Shown here piece after piece: positions 27,432 to 35,255 of a DNA stretch of 64,000 bases. The notes below the pieces were generated by a model. It had not been told where the DNA came from, did not search any database, and saw nothing but the letters and a program-made list of their open reading frames with translations. A program made the translations under genes and the position numbers. Position 1 is the stretch's first letter. Each line of letters starts with the position of its first letter. This DNA is from Comamonas sp. BIGb0124 (GTDB lineage: Bacteria > Pseudomonadota > Gammaproteobacteria > Burkholderiales > Burkholderiaceae_C). The stretch is from NCBI RefSeq assembly GCF_003752175.1, contig NZ_RJVF01000015.1, positions 186,001-250,000 of the forward strand. The letters run 5' to 3'.

Positions 27432-28379
27432 ATGTGGAATAAGAATTCACGAATTGCAAATAATCTGCCTGATCTGGCCGATCTCAAGGTGTTCTGCCTG
27501 GTCGCCCGCAAGGCCAGCTTCTCGGCTGCGGCGGCCGAACTCGGCATGTCGGCGGCGTACGTCACCAAACGCATCGCCGTGCTCGAGGGGCTGCTGGGCG
27601 TCCGCCTGTTCCATCGCACCACGCGGCAGGTGCGCATCAGCGACGAGGGCGAACTGGTGTTCGAATGGGCCAGCGCCCTGCTCGACGACGTCGCCGGTCT
27701 GCCCGGACGCCTCAACGCCCGCACCCGCGAACCGGCCGGGCCGCTGCGCGTGGCCAGCAGCATCCGGCTGGGGCGGCAACACGTTTCGCACGCGCTGTCG
27801 CTGCTGCAGCGGCGCTATCCCAAGCTCGACATCTGGCTCGAACTGCTGGACCGCCGCGTCGATCTCATCGGCGAGAACTTCGACATCGATATCCGGGTCG
27901 GCGAGCCCATCGAGTCCAACCTGATCGCACACCGGATCGTGCGCAGCAGCCGGGTGCTGTGCGCGTCCCCCGACTACCTGGCCGCGCGCGGCACGCCGGC
28001 CGCACTGGCCGACCTCGCCGACCACGACTGCCTGCCCTTCCGGGACCGCGACCATGCCCTGGGCATCTGGCGCCTGCAGGGCCCGCGCGGCGAAGAGACC
28101 GTCAAGGTCGGGGGCCGGCTCGGCTCCAACCACAGCGACGTCGCCCGCACCTGGGGACTCAAGGGGCATGGCATCGTGCTGCTGTCGTTATGGGATGTGA
28201 CGGAACACCTGCGCGACGGCTCGCTCGTGCGTGTGCTGCCCGATTACGAGGAGCCCGCCGACGTCTGGGCCATGAGCAGCCGGCGCACGGCGCAGTCGGC
28301 CAAGGTCAAGGTCTGCATCGACTTCCTGCGTGAACAGCTGACGGGCGGCGAGCACGCATTGAACGTGATGACGCCTTGA
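27432..28379 (+). CDS. LysR-family regulator of the aroQ cluster
   Basis: A 315-residue LysR protein. The HTH is [31 protein letters not shown], cited here by its core [18 protein letters not shown], followed by the linker helix and an effector domain ([19 protein letters not shown]). It belongs to the broad DmlR/AaeR-like group. It diverges from the oxidoreductase and aroQ genes with an inverted repeat between them, so it most likely activates those two in response to the pathway substrate. Confidence 0.9.
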   Translation: MWNKNSRIANNLPDLADLKVFCLVARKASFSAAAAELGMSAAYVTKRIAVLEGLLGVRLFHRTTRQVRISDEGELVFEWASALLDDVAGLPGRLNARTREPAGPLRVASSIRLGRQHVSHALSLLQRRYPKLDIWLELLDRRVDLIGENFDIDIRVGEPIESNLIAHRIVRSSRVLCASPDYLAARGTPAALADLADHDCLPFRDRDHALGIWRLQGPRGEETVKVGGRLGSNHSDVARTWGLKGHGIVLLSLWDVTEHLRDGSLVRVLPDYEEPADVWAMSSRRTAQSAKVKVCIDFLREQLTGGEHALNVMTP

Positions 28380-28459
28380 GCGGCCGACGCCGTCTGCAAG
28401 GACACACGTCAGTGAGCGCGCCCGGTTGGACACCGGCACCGGTCTGCGGCCTTGTCCTA

Positions 28460-28504
28460 TTGCACAACGCACGATAACTATATAAACTGTTTTTATCGTT
28501 TATA
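28460..28504 (+). promoter_or_regulatory. AT-rich promoter-like island with two overlapping inverted repeats
   Basis: TTGCAC at 28460-28465 is followed by TATAAA at 28481-28486 or TAAACT at 28483-28488 (17-bp spacing). ACGATAA at 28471-28477 pairs with TTATCGT at 28493-28499, and TATAAAC at 28481-28487 pairs with GTTTATA at 28498-28504; both repeats are perfect and they interlock. The patch is strikingly AT-rich for this genome and sits 24 bp before a small ORF with a good ribosome-binding site. Confidence 0.55.
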
Positions 28505-28527
28505 CCTTTTATTGAAGGAGCTTGGCC

Positions 28528-28629
28528 ATGACATCTCTCGGTCGACTCAAAGCATGGTTTCTGCGTGTGATCCGTTCGGCGCCCATGCAGCAATCCGACG
28601 ACAAGCCCTACAAGCACAGGCTCTGGTGA
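28528..28629 (+). CDS. Candidate 33-residue basic small protein
   Basis: ATG at 28528 with GAAGGAG ending 7 nt upstream opens a 33-codon frame, beginning MTSLGRLKAWFLRVIRS, amphipathic and basic, and ending YKHRLW. It lies directly downstream of the AT-rich promoter-like island and about 130 nt before a strong terminator. The length and Arg/Lys content recall small DUF1127-like proteins, but I cannot claim membership. It may be a real microprotein or the translated part of a regulatory RNA. Confidence 0.5.
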   Translation: MTSLGRLKAWFLRVIRSAPMQQSDDKPYKHRLW

Positions 28630-28684
28630 TGCGCCATCGCCGCACCTCGGTGCTTTCTGCCCGCCTTGACCCGGGATAACCATG

Positions 28685-28786
28685 AGCTTGGCGCCGGGCA
28701 AGCTGCGTTAAAGTCATATCAACGGCCTGCCAGCCGTTCCTTTGGTAAGTGAATCCTGAGCCCTCCTCGCGAGGGCTCTTTTTTTT
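28685..28786 (+). ncRNA. Candidate structured RNA or 3' UTR: three hairpins ending in a terminator
   Basis: Three successive perfect hairpins: AGCTTG/CAAGCT (28685-28704, 8-nt loop), AACGGC/GCCGTT (28721-28738, 6-nt loop) and the terminator stem at 28758-28778. No gene occupies the stretch. It could be the processed 3' end of the small-ORF transcript or an independent small RNA. I do not match it to a known RNA family. Confidence 0.4.
28758..28786 (+). terminator. Rho-independent terminator
   Basis: GAGCCCTC (28758-28765), 5-nt loop, GAGGGCTC (28771-28778), then eight T. A textbook terminator with no annotated long gene before it, which is the main reason to believe a short transcript starts near 28490. 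Confidence 0.88.
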
Positions 28787-28798
28787 CCGCGCTTGTCT

Positions 28799-28834
28799 AA
28801 CACTCTTTAATGAGTGTTTACCATTCTTATGGTA
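28799..28834. promoter_or_regulatory. Two adjacent perfect palindromes upstream of a small gene
   Basis: AACACTC/GAGTGTT (28799-28818, 6-nt centre) is immediately followed by TACCAT/ATGGTA (28819-28834, 4-nt centre). They lie 75-110 bp before the small gene at 28909. They may be operators or RNA hairpins; the second has no obvious T tract after it. Confidence 0.4.
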
Positions 28835-28908
28835 TTACCCACCCGATGAATACTTGACCCTGTTGCGGCGCAGTTCACACAATTCCTCACCATAAAAGAG
28901 GAAGCGAG

Positions 28909-29145
28909 GTGACAACCGTGAACTACAACCTGTGTGAGTGCACCGAGGCCGAATACGACCGGGTCAAAAGGCCGCTCTGGACCAAACTGGCGTATAACAG
29001 CAGACGGCTCTATCGCTGCTCGAACTGCAGCGCCTTGCTGCTCGTCCAGCCGGACGACATCGAAGACGCACTGCAGCGCCAGCGCGCCTCCCGCAGTTTC
29101 CCGATTCCCCGTGGCGGGCACGGGGCAGAAGCGCAGACGGCTTGA
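28909..29145 (+). CDS. Small zinc-ribbon-like hypothetical protein
   Basis: A 78-residue frame starting at GTG 28909 (a second GTG at 28918 would give MNYNLCEC) with AGAGGAAG upstream. It has Cys pairs NLCECTE near residue 9 and YRCSNCSALLLVQPDD near residue 37, suggesting a single zinc site of the C-x-C / C-x2-C type. I do not recognise a family. Codon use is typical of the neighbourhood, unlike the decayed gene to its right. Confidence 0.5.
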   Translation: MTTVNYNLCECTEAEYDRVKRPLWTKLAYNSRRLYRCSNCSALLLVQPDDIEDALQRQRASRSFPIPRGGHGAEAQTA

Positions 29146-29354
29146 GCCTGGCATCCCGGCGTGCAGAGCCGTGCCGGCACGCCTTTTCTGTGCCCGACGG
29201 CTACGCAGGCCGGACGGCGTTTCCGCCATCCAGGATCTGATTCAACAGCATATTCAGGATCGGCGATCGTCTTTGAGCTCAGAGCAGTTCAAGGCCATCT
29301 TGGCCCGGCAGTGCCGGATCGGCTAATAACCGATCCCCGGCTACCTGTCTTTTG

Positions 29355-29875
29355 TCATCGAATCCGGAACCAGGCTGTCCCCATGCCGCTTGCAGCCAGC
29401 AGCGTGGCCATGACGACGCTGCTGCTCGGTGCCGGCAGGCGCGGCGTGAACTGACTTTGCTCGCTGATCTCGATCGAACGGTGCGAGGCCAGCAGTCGTG
29501 AATCGGCGACTGCGATGTGCAAGTCCTCCAGCTCGATCCGGTGCGCCTCGATGTCCTCGTCCGAGGGGATCATTCTCTCGAACACGATCTCGACTGGCCC
29601 TCTGCCCGGAGTGCCCGAGCCGATCTTTTTCGCCCGGACCGCAGCGACTTGCACCCAGCGTTCGATATTCCTGGCGTCCTCCCATCACGCATAACCCGCC
29701 TGGGTCAACTGCCTGCCCGATGCGGAGCGGACACACGGCTGGGTACCCCCTTGAGTTCAAGCGCCTGGACAGGCCGGCCGAGCGACGGCAGCGACAGGCT
29801 CAGGCGTGCAGCCGCCCGGCTGAGCTGCCCCGCCTCGGCCACGGCCGCAAACGAGTTCAGAAGCTTCGGATCCAT
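29355..29875 (-). pseudogene. Decayed LysR-family regulator
   Basis: ATG at 29875 opens MDPKLLNSFAAVAEAGQLSR and ARLSLSLPSLGRPVQALEL, an unmistakable LysR HTH start with degenerate core residues. The frame breaks after 56 codons at 29705. A second frame, 29355 to about 29690, carries a remnant of the effector domain (EIVFERMIPSDED, then HIAVADSRLLASHRSI). Total length is about 520 bp against roughly 900 for a normal gene, so the linker and much of the ligand domain are deleted. It points away from the GH3 gene at 30289 and may once have controlled it. Confidence 0.65.
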
Positions 29876-30288
29876 ACGGCTTTCTCAAATGGCAAGGCCG
29901 CTTGCAAAATTAGTAATGGACTAACGCCCTGCCGCCCCGAACAATCAGAACCCAGCCGCCTGCTCGAATCCGGACTCTGGGGTTTATACCCATTGACCGG
30001 CTAATCAATACTTTCAAAAGGGTAACCCACGATCTCAATCATACCGCTCAGTTTCTTTATTCCGGATATTCACTGCGGATGCCGGAAGAAAGGGGCCCAT
30101 CCCGTCCGTCATGACCGGCCTGCCGCATCGGGCTGAAACAGCGGGCAAAAATCGGCGCGCCGCCAGCCGGCGCTCCCTCGGAGATTTCGCGACAAGAGGC
30201 CCTGCAGGGCCCGCAGGGGAAAAGCACCGGGTTCCTTGAACCCGGTCACATCGGTTCTTTTCAACAGTACAAAAACGGAGACAAATCC
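29876..30288. other. Gene-free leader of the glycosidase gene with strong hairpins
   Basis: No supported gene. Two consecutive perfect hairpins precede the GH3 start: CCCTGC/GCAGGG at 30200-30218 and ACCGGGTTC/GAACCCGGT at 30226-30246 (9-bp stem, 3-nt loop). CGGAG about 10 nt before 30289 is the ribosome-binding site. The second hairpin lacks a long T run but is followed by TTCTTTTC, so a leader attenuator is possible. Confidence 0.4.
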
Positions 30289-32883
30289 ATGAAAAACGTC
30301 AGATTCAAGCGATCCGCCTTGGCCATTGCGGTTTCATGTGGGCTGGCATGGGGCATAGCCGCATGCGGGGGATCGTCCAACGGCGACGATTCCGCCGGCG
30401 GAGAAAACGGCGGCCCGTCCGCCCATCCATGGATGACCCGCGACATCGTGGCCGAGCAGTCGGCCGCGACCAGCGACGAAGCCAGAGAAGCCGTGGCCGC
30501 GAGGCGCGCAGACCTGCTGCTGGCCGCCATGACGATCGAACAGAAAATGCAGCAGTTGACCGGCAGCATGCCCGAGATCCTGCACGAGTTGCCCGAGTGC
30601 TACGGGGCCCGGCATGTCGGTGCCATCCCGGAACTCGACATCCCGACATTCCGCATCACCAATGGGCCCGTCGGTGTGGGGCAGAACGACTGTGTCGCCG
30701 CGAGCCTCGCCGAGGACGTGAAATCCGGCAAGGCCAGCTTCAGCATCGCCTACACCCACCCTTCGTCCGCACAGGCGACGGCACTGCCCTCCGCCATGGG
30801 GGTCGCGGCCTCGTTCGAGCCGGGCGTCGCCGCGGCCTTCGGCGATGTCATCGCCACCGAGATGAACAACCTGGCTCTGCATGTGTTCGAGGCACCGGGC
30901 GTCAACATGGCCCGCATCCCCGTGCTGGGCCGCAACTTCGAGTACTTCGGCGAGGACCCCTACCTCACCGGCGTGATGGGCGTGGCCGAAATCAAGGCCA
31001 TCCAGTCCCAGAACCTGATCGGCATGGCCAAACATTTCGTCGGCAACGAACAGGAAGCCAATCGCCAGCGCATCCAGACCACCATCGACAATCAGGTGCT
31101 GCGCGAGATGTACCTGCTGCCCTTCGAGATGGCGGTCAAGGACGGCAAGGTCGCCTCCATCATGTGCGCGTACAACTATGTGAACGGCGTGCACTCGTGC
31201 GAAAACGACGAACTGCTCAACAACGTGCTGCGCAAGGACTGGGGATTCACGGGTTATGTGCAATCGGACTTCTTTGCGATCAAGAGCACGGTCGGCACGC
31301 TCAAGGGCGGCCTCGATCACGAGATGCCCATCCCTCAGTTCTGGTCGCCCAAGAATCTGCAGGCGGCCCTCGATGCAGGCACCCTGTCGGTCGATCTGAT
31401 CGATACGGCGCTGGATCGCCGCTACACGCAGATGTTCAAGTGGGGCATCTTCGACCGTCCGCTCAAGCAGACCCCGATCGACTTCAAGACCCACGGTACC
31501 GTGGCCCGCGAGATCGGCGCCAAGTCTGCCGTGCTGCTGCAGAACAACGGCGCCCTGCCCTTCGCCTCGTCCGTGAACAAGGTCGTGGTCATCGGCAAGG
31601 CCACTCAGGTCTATGCACAGCAGGCCGTCGCAGGCGGTGCCATGGTGGGCGTTGCATTCGGCGGCGGCGGCGGCAGCTCGGACGTGGTGCCGAACTACAG
31701 CGTGAAGCCCGTCGAAGGACTGAAGAACGTTCTCAAGGGGTTGGGCAACACCTCGGCCACGGTGCAATTGATCCTGGTCGACGATGCCAACAGCACCGCG
31801 ACCATCGACGGTGCCAGCGCCGGCTTCGATGCGGTGCTCAGCGCCGCGGCAGGCGCCGATGCGGTTGTCGTGATGGCCGGCACCATCTCGGAAGAAGGTG
31901 CGGACCGCCTCACGGCAGCCGACGGCAGCACGCTCTCCACCGTGGTCCCGGTCGCACCGGGCGCCACAGCGGCCGACGGCATGAGTCTCGACTGGTATGT
32001 CCCGAAATCCCTGACCACGCCGGCCACATCGCCCAGCGGTGCGAATCCGGTCAGCAACAGCAACACGGTGGCGATGATCGACCGCGTGCTCGCGACCGCC
32101 TCGACCACCGGCAAGAGCATGAAGGAAAAGATGGCGCTGGTGCTCAAGGACAACGCCGGCATCGCCGTTCCGCGCAGCCTGGTCGGGGCCGATGGCCCGT
32201 CGATCCTGGAAGTCTGGTTCCCCGGCCAGGAAGACGGCCATATCGTGGCAGACCTGCTGTTCGGCACCCGCAAGCCCGGCGGCAAGCTGCCGGTGACCTT
32301 CCCCTTCGAAGGCCGGTCCTTCCTCGACCATGCCACCGCACTGCAGTACCCGGGCGAGGTCAAGGGCGAGGTCCAGACCGTCGAGTACACCGAGAAGCTT
32401 CATATCGGCTATCGCTGGTACGACGCCAACATCAGCGGCCAGTGCGCCGAAGTGGCGGGGGTCAACCCGTGCGTTGCGTTTCCTTTCGGCCATGGGCTGA
32501 GCTACACCCGCTTCGATGTCCGCAATGCGGCCGTCGCCGGTGCGGGCAGCAACGGCTACCGCATCACCGCCGAAGTCCGCAATACCGGATCGCGCGACGG
32601 CGAAGAGGTGGTGCAGGTCTATGTGACCTTGCCTGCAAGCGCGAGCGCCCAGGGTGCTCAGCAGCCCCCCAAGCGGCTGGTGGGTTTCCAGAAAGTGGCC
32701 CTGAAAGCCGGTGAATCCAGGAGCGTCGCGATCGCCGTCGAGGCCGATGCCAGCCACCACCCGCTGAGTGTCTGGAACGAGCAGAAACGCGTGTGGGACA
32801 CGCCGGCCGGCGACTACACGTTCCGCGTCGGCAATTCGTCCGCTTCGAGCGCCCTGAAACTGGCCGGCTCCGTGAGCCGCTGA
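30289..32883 (+). CDS. Glycoside hydrolase family 3 beta-glycosidase, lipoprotein
   Basis: An 864-residue secreted enzyme hydrolysing terminal beta-linked sugars, probably a beta-glucosidase. The signal ends in a lipobox (GIAAC, Cys near residue 26) followed by a Gly/Ser/Asp linker. The GH3 N-terminal barrel has GVNMARIPVLGRNFEYFGEDP, cited by the core GRNFEYFGEDP, and KHFVGNEQE. The catalytic nucleophile is Asp327 in YVQSDFFA. The C-terminal alpha/beta domain includes KPGGKLPVTFPF and LSYTRFD, and a fibronectin-III-like domain closes the protein (NTGSRDGEEVVQVYV). It is monocistronic. Confidence 0.93.
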   Translation: MKNVRFKRSALAIAVSCGLAWGIAACGGSSNGDDSAGGENGGPSAHPWMTRDIVAEQSAATSDEAREAVAARRADLLLAAMTIEQKMQQLTGSMPEILHELPECYGARHVGAIPELDIPTFRITNGPVGVGQNDCVAASLAEDVKSGKASFSIAYTHPSSAQATALPSAMGVAASFEPGVAAAFGDVIATEMNNLALHVFEAPGVNMARIPVLGRNFEYFGEDPYLTGVMGVAEIKAIQSQNLIGMAKHFVGNEQEANRQRIQTTIDNQVLREMYLLPFEMAVKDGKVASIMCAYNYVNGVHSCENDELLNNVLRKDWGFTGYVQSDFFAIKSTVGTLKGGLDHEMPIPQFWSPKNLQAALDAGTLSVDLIDTALDRRYTQMFKWGIFDRPLKQTPIDFKTHGTVAREIGAKSAVLLQNNGALPFASSVNKVVVIGKATQVYAQQAVAGGAMVGVAFGGGGGSSDVVPNYSVKPVEGLKNVLKGLGNTSATVQLILVDDANSTATIDGASAGFDAVLSAAAGADAVVVMAGTISEEGADRLTAADGSTLSTVVPVAPGATAADGMSLDWYVPKSLTTPATSPSGANPVSNSNTVAMIDRVLATASTTGKSMKEKMALVLKDNAGIAVPRSLVGADGPSILEVWFPGQEDGHIVADLLFGTRKPGGKLPVTFPFEGRSFLDHATALQYPGEVKGEVQTVEYTEKLHIGYRWYDANISGQCAEVAGVNPCVAFPFGHGLSYTRFDVRNAAVAGAGSNGYRITAEVRNTGSRDGEEVVQVYVTLPASASAQGAQQPPKRLVGFQKVALKAGESRSVAIAVEADASHHPLSVWNEQKRVWDTPAGDYTFRVGNSSASSALKLAGSVSR

Positions 32884-32892
32884 GTCTGAAAC

Positions 32893-32920
32893 GGGGCCGG
32901 CGCCGCCATGCGCCGGCTCC
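32893..32920 (+). terminator. Hairpin after the GH3 gene, possible terminator
   Basis: An 11-bp stem with one G-U pair (GGGGCCGGCGC at 32893-32903, GCGCCGGCTCC at 32910-32920, 6-nt loop) begins 10 nt after the stop. No T tract follows, so termination may need Rho. Confidence 0.45.
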
Positions 32921-33025
32921 GTGGATACGACACGCGGGGTGTAAGCATGGGGATGTCCGGCGATGCAACGGACCGGGGTGACAAACGCCTCGCCGGCACA
33001 AAGGCAAACCGCCTCGGAAGAGCCC

Positions 33026-33655
33026 CTAGACCGCCACCGGCGGATCGATCATCGAGACATACGTCGCCCACAGGCGGTCGAACAATCGGCGTTTCGCCTC
33101 GTCCGTGGTGTCGCCGATCGCGCAGAGCTGGCCAAAGGTGCCCCGCAAGCTGTCCATGAGGATATCGGCCTGCATCGCCTTGTCGGCCGGCTCGGCCCGC
33201 CCCCGCCGCTGTTCGATCTCGAGCAGGCGACGGCAGAAAAGATCGCCCAGACTCTTACGCCAACGCACCAGCGCATGCCGAAGCGCCGGTTGCCGCAGCG
33301 ACTCCACGCTCAGGTAACCGGCGATGCGGATGCTCAGCGGATCGCCGTCGAACATGCGCCAGGCCATCAGGCGCAACGCCTGCAGCGGATCGCCGGGCAG
33401 GTCGCACGTGATCATGCGCATGTAATCGTCCAGGCCGCGATCGACGGCCTGGATCAGGAGCTCGTCCTTGCTCGGCCACCGGCGGTAGATCGCCTGCTTG
33501 GTCGCCCCCGCCCTGGCCGCCACGGCGTCCATGCGAAAGGCGCTGCCATGCTCGGCGAACTCGCGGATGGCGGCATCGAGGATGTCCCTGTCGATTTCGG
33601 CCGAACGCTCGGCCGTGGGATGCCCTGGCAGACGATGGGATGTACTGGCGCTCAT
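33026..33655 (-). CDS. TetR-family transcriptional regulator
   Basis: A 209-residue regulator from the ATG at 33655 (the frame extends upstream without conserved sequence). The HTH is AAIREFAEHGSAFRMDAVAARAGATKQAIYRRWPSKDEL, cited by ATKQAIYRRWPSKDEL, of the AcrR-like group with a C-terminal TetR_C-like domain. It converges on the GH3 gene; its own target is not obvious. Confidence 0.88.
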   Translation of the reverse strand: MSASTSHRLPGHPTAERSAEIDRDILDAAIREFAEHGSAFRMDAVAARAGATKQAIYRRWPSKDELLIQAVDRGLDDYMRMITCDLPGDPLQALRLMAWRMFDGDPLSIRIAGYLSVESLRQPALRHALVRWRKSLGDLFCRRLLEIEQRRGRAEPADKAMQADILMDSLRGTFGQLCAIGDTTDEAKRRLFDRLWATYVSMIDPPVAV

Positions 33656-33861
33656 GGGTCCGTGATGATGCTCCGGCAGGGATGCCGGCCGTTGGAGACG
33701 ATGGCCGCGCAGCAAAGGCCCCGCCGAACGAGAGATCCGATGCACTTTCACACGAGCCGTGCTGTGCTGCCGACCCGATCGACTATACACAGTCGGGAAC
33801 CGAAGACATGACGTGACTGCAGCAACCGTGAAAAGCGGGACACAGTCTGCCGCGCGGACAA

Positions 33862-33898
33862 AGAAAAACGGCTTACGAAATTGCTTTCGTAAGCCGTT
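33862..33898 (-). terminator. Rho-independent terminator of the tRNA-Pro gene
   Basis: Read on the minus strand, AACGGCTTACGAAA and its exact complement form a 14-bp stem (33867-33880 with 33885-33898) around a 4-nt loop, followed by TTTCTTT. It lies 19 bp past the tRNA 3' end. Because the stem is nearly symmetric it may also act weakly on the plus strand. Confidence 0.88.
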
Positions 33899-33916
33899 GG
33901 TCTACCAGAATAAGTC

Positions 33917-33993
33917 TGGTCGGCGAGGCGGGATTCGAACTCGCGACCCCTTGCACCCCATGCAAGTGCGCTACCAGGCTGCGCTACACGCCG
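33917..33993 (-). tRNA. tRNA-Pro (anticodon GGG), CCA encoded
   Basis: A 77-nt cloverleaf on the minus strand starting CGGCGTGTAGCGCAG. The anticodon arm is CTTGC-ATGGGGT-GCAAG with anticodon GGG, the T-loop GTTCGAATC is intact, and the 3' CCA is genomically encoded at 33917-33919. It reads codon CCC. Placement after the merR gene of the pheST-ihfA block is a known betaproteobacterial arrangement. Confidence 0.96.
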
Positions 33994-34035
33994 AACAGAA
34001 CGCTATTGTAGCGCACTTTTTTGGCTTTTTTGAAA

Positions 34036-34692
34036 TCAGGCATCGGGACCGAGAATTTCCCGGATATCGAGCAATTCGCGCCGCAAGACCTCGACGGACT
34101 GCGCAGGCAAATCCTTGACCGCCTGGACCCAGGGATCGTATGCATCGACCGCGCTGCAGTCCCGCAGCGCTTCTGCCGGGTGCGCCGGCTGCAGCGAGCC
34201 GTCGGTGGACTCGGCCAGCCCCTGGGCCTCTGCAGCGGACGATGCAGCCGATGCATTCGGCGAAAGCGGCCGGGCCGAGGCTGCGGCGGCGGGTGGCTGC
34301 AAACGCACGGTAGGTTGCACGGGAGATTGCCCGTTGGCCTGCGCCCAGAATTCGGCATCGGAGGCGTGCCCCGGATCGACAGGCTCCTGATCCGCACCGT
34401 CGTCGTGGCGGCGGCGCAGGCGCTCGGCCTGGGCGAATTCCTGGAGCTTGTTGCGTGCGCCGCTGATCGTGAAGCCCTGGTCGTAGAGCAGATCGCGGAT
34501 GCGCCGGATCATCAGCACTTCGTGGTGCTGGTAGTAGCGCCGGTTGCCGCGGCGTTTCATGGGCCGCAGTTGGGTGAACTCCTGCTCCCAGTACCTCAGG
34601 ACATGCGGCTTGACGCCGCACAGCTCCGCCACCTCACCGATGGTGAAGTAACGTTTGGCGGGAATGGAGGGGAGACCGTTCTCCGAGGTCAT
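34036..34692 (-). CDS. MerR-family regulator downstream of ihfA
   Basis: A 218-residue protein. The N-terminal winged HTH runs YFTIGEVAELCGVKPHVLRYWE, cited by TIGEVAELCGVKPHVLRY, followed by RRGNRRYYQHHEVLMI. The middle (about 115-175) is a low-complexity Ala/Pro linker and the end is helical. Genes of this type follow ihfA in many beta- and gammaproteobacteria; the physiological target is not established as far as I know. There is no Cys-rich metal site, so a metal sensor is unlikely. Confidence 0.9.
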   Translation of the reverse strand: MTSENGLPSIPAKRYFTIGEVAELCGVKPHVLRYWEQEFTQLRPMKRRGNRRYYQHHEVLMIRRIRDLLYDQGFTISGARNKLQEFAQAERLRRRHDDGADQEPVDPGHASDAEFWAQANGQSPVQPTVRLQPPAAAASARPLSPNASAASSAAEAQGLAESTDGSLQPAHPAEALRDCSAVDAYDPWVQAVKDLPAQSVEVLRRELLDIREILGPDA

Positions 34693-34810
34693 CGAGTGCG
34701 ACACGGGCAGGCGAAGGAACAGCAACAAAGCTGTAGATTAACCCAAACGGCGCACATCCTCGTGAAAAACCGCAGCGACCGCACAAGGGACGCACTGCGG
34801 TCCACGCGCA

Positions 34811-35152
34811 TCAGGCCGGCGTGTCGGCCGTGTGGGGCACCGATTGCTGGATCTGTTCCTTGAGCTTGAGGCTGGCATGGAAGGTCACCACGCGCCGGGC
34901 CTCGATCGGGATCGATTCGCCCGTGCGCGGATTGCGCCCCGGCCGCGCGGCCTTGGTGCGGATCTGAAAGTTTCCGAAACCCGAGATCTTGACGTCTTCG
35001 CCGGCCACCAGACGTGTGGTGATCAGGTCGAAGAACGCATCGACCATGTCCTTGGACTCGCGCTTGTTGAGACCGATGCGGTCAAAGAGCAGCTCGGCGA
35101 GCTGGGCCTTGGTCAGAGCCGGCGTTTCGAGACTGTCAACAGCGATTTCCAT
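34811..35152 (-). CDS. ihfA: Integration host factor alpha subunit
   Basis: A 113-residue DNA-bending protein that pairs with IhfB. It has the HU/IHF core ([26 protein letters not shown], cited by [16 protein letters not shown]), the conserved [18 protein letters not shown] arm whose proline intercalates DNA, and [12 protein letters not shown]. It starts about 100 bp after pheT, the usual pheST-ihfA operon. The ATG at 35152 is preferred to the one at 35167. Confidence 0.95.
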   Translation of the reverse strand: MEIAVDSLETPALTKAQLAELLFDRIGLNKRESKDMVDAFFDLITTRLVAGEDVKISGFGNFQIRTKAARPGRNPRTGESIPIEARRVVTFHASLKLKEQIQQSVPHTADTPA

Positions 35153-35255
35153 GCATCCCCCCGTCAATAGCTGAATGAATCTTCAGCGAACAACCATTCA
35201 AATCGTCGGCGCATGGGCACGCCCGTCGCGGCCCACACGCTGTCCCTCGGCCTTG

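Noticed and set aside
28685-28738. Tandem hairpins as a mini-ykkC-type riboswitch
   Set aside because: The loops lack the conserved ACGR-type motifs, and no guanidine-related gene follows.
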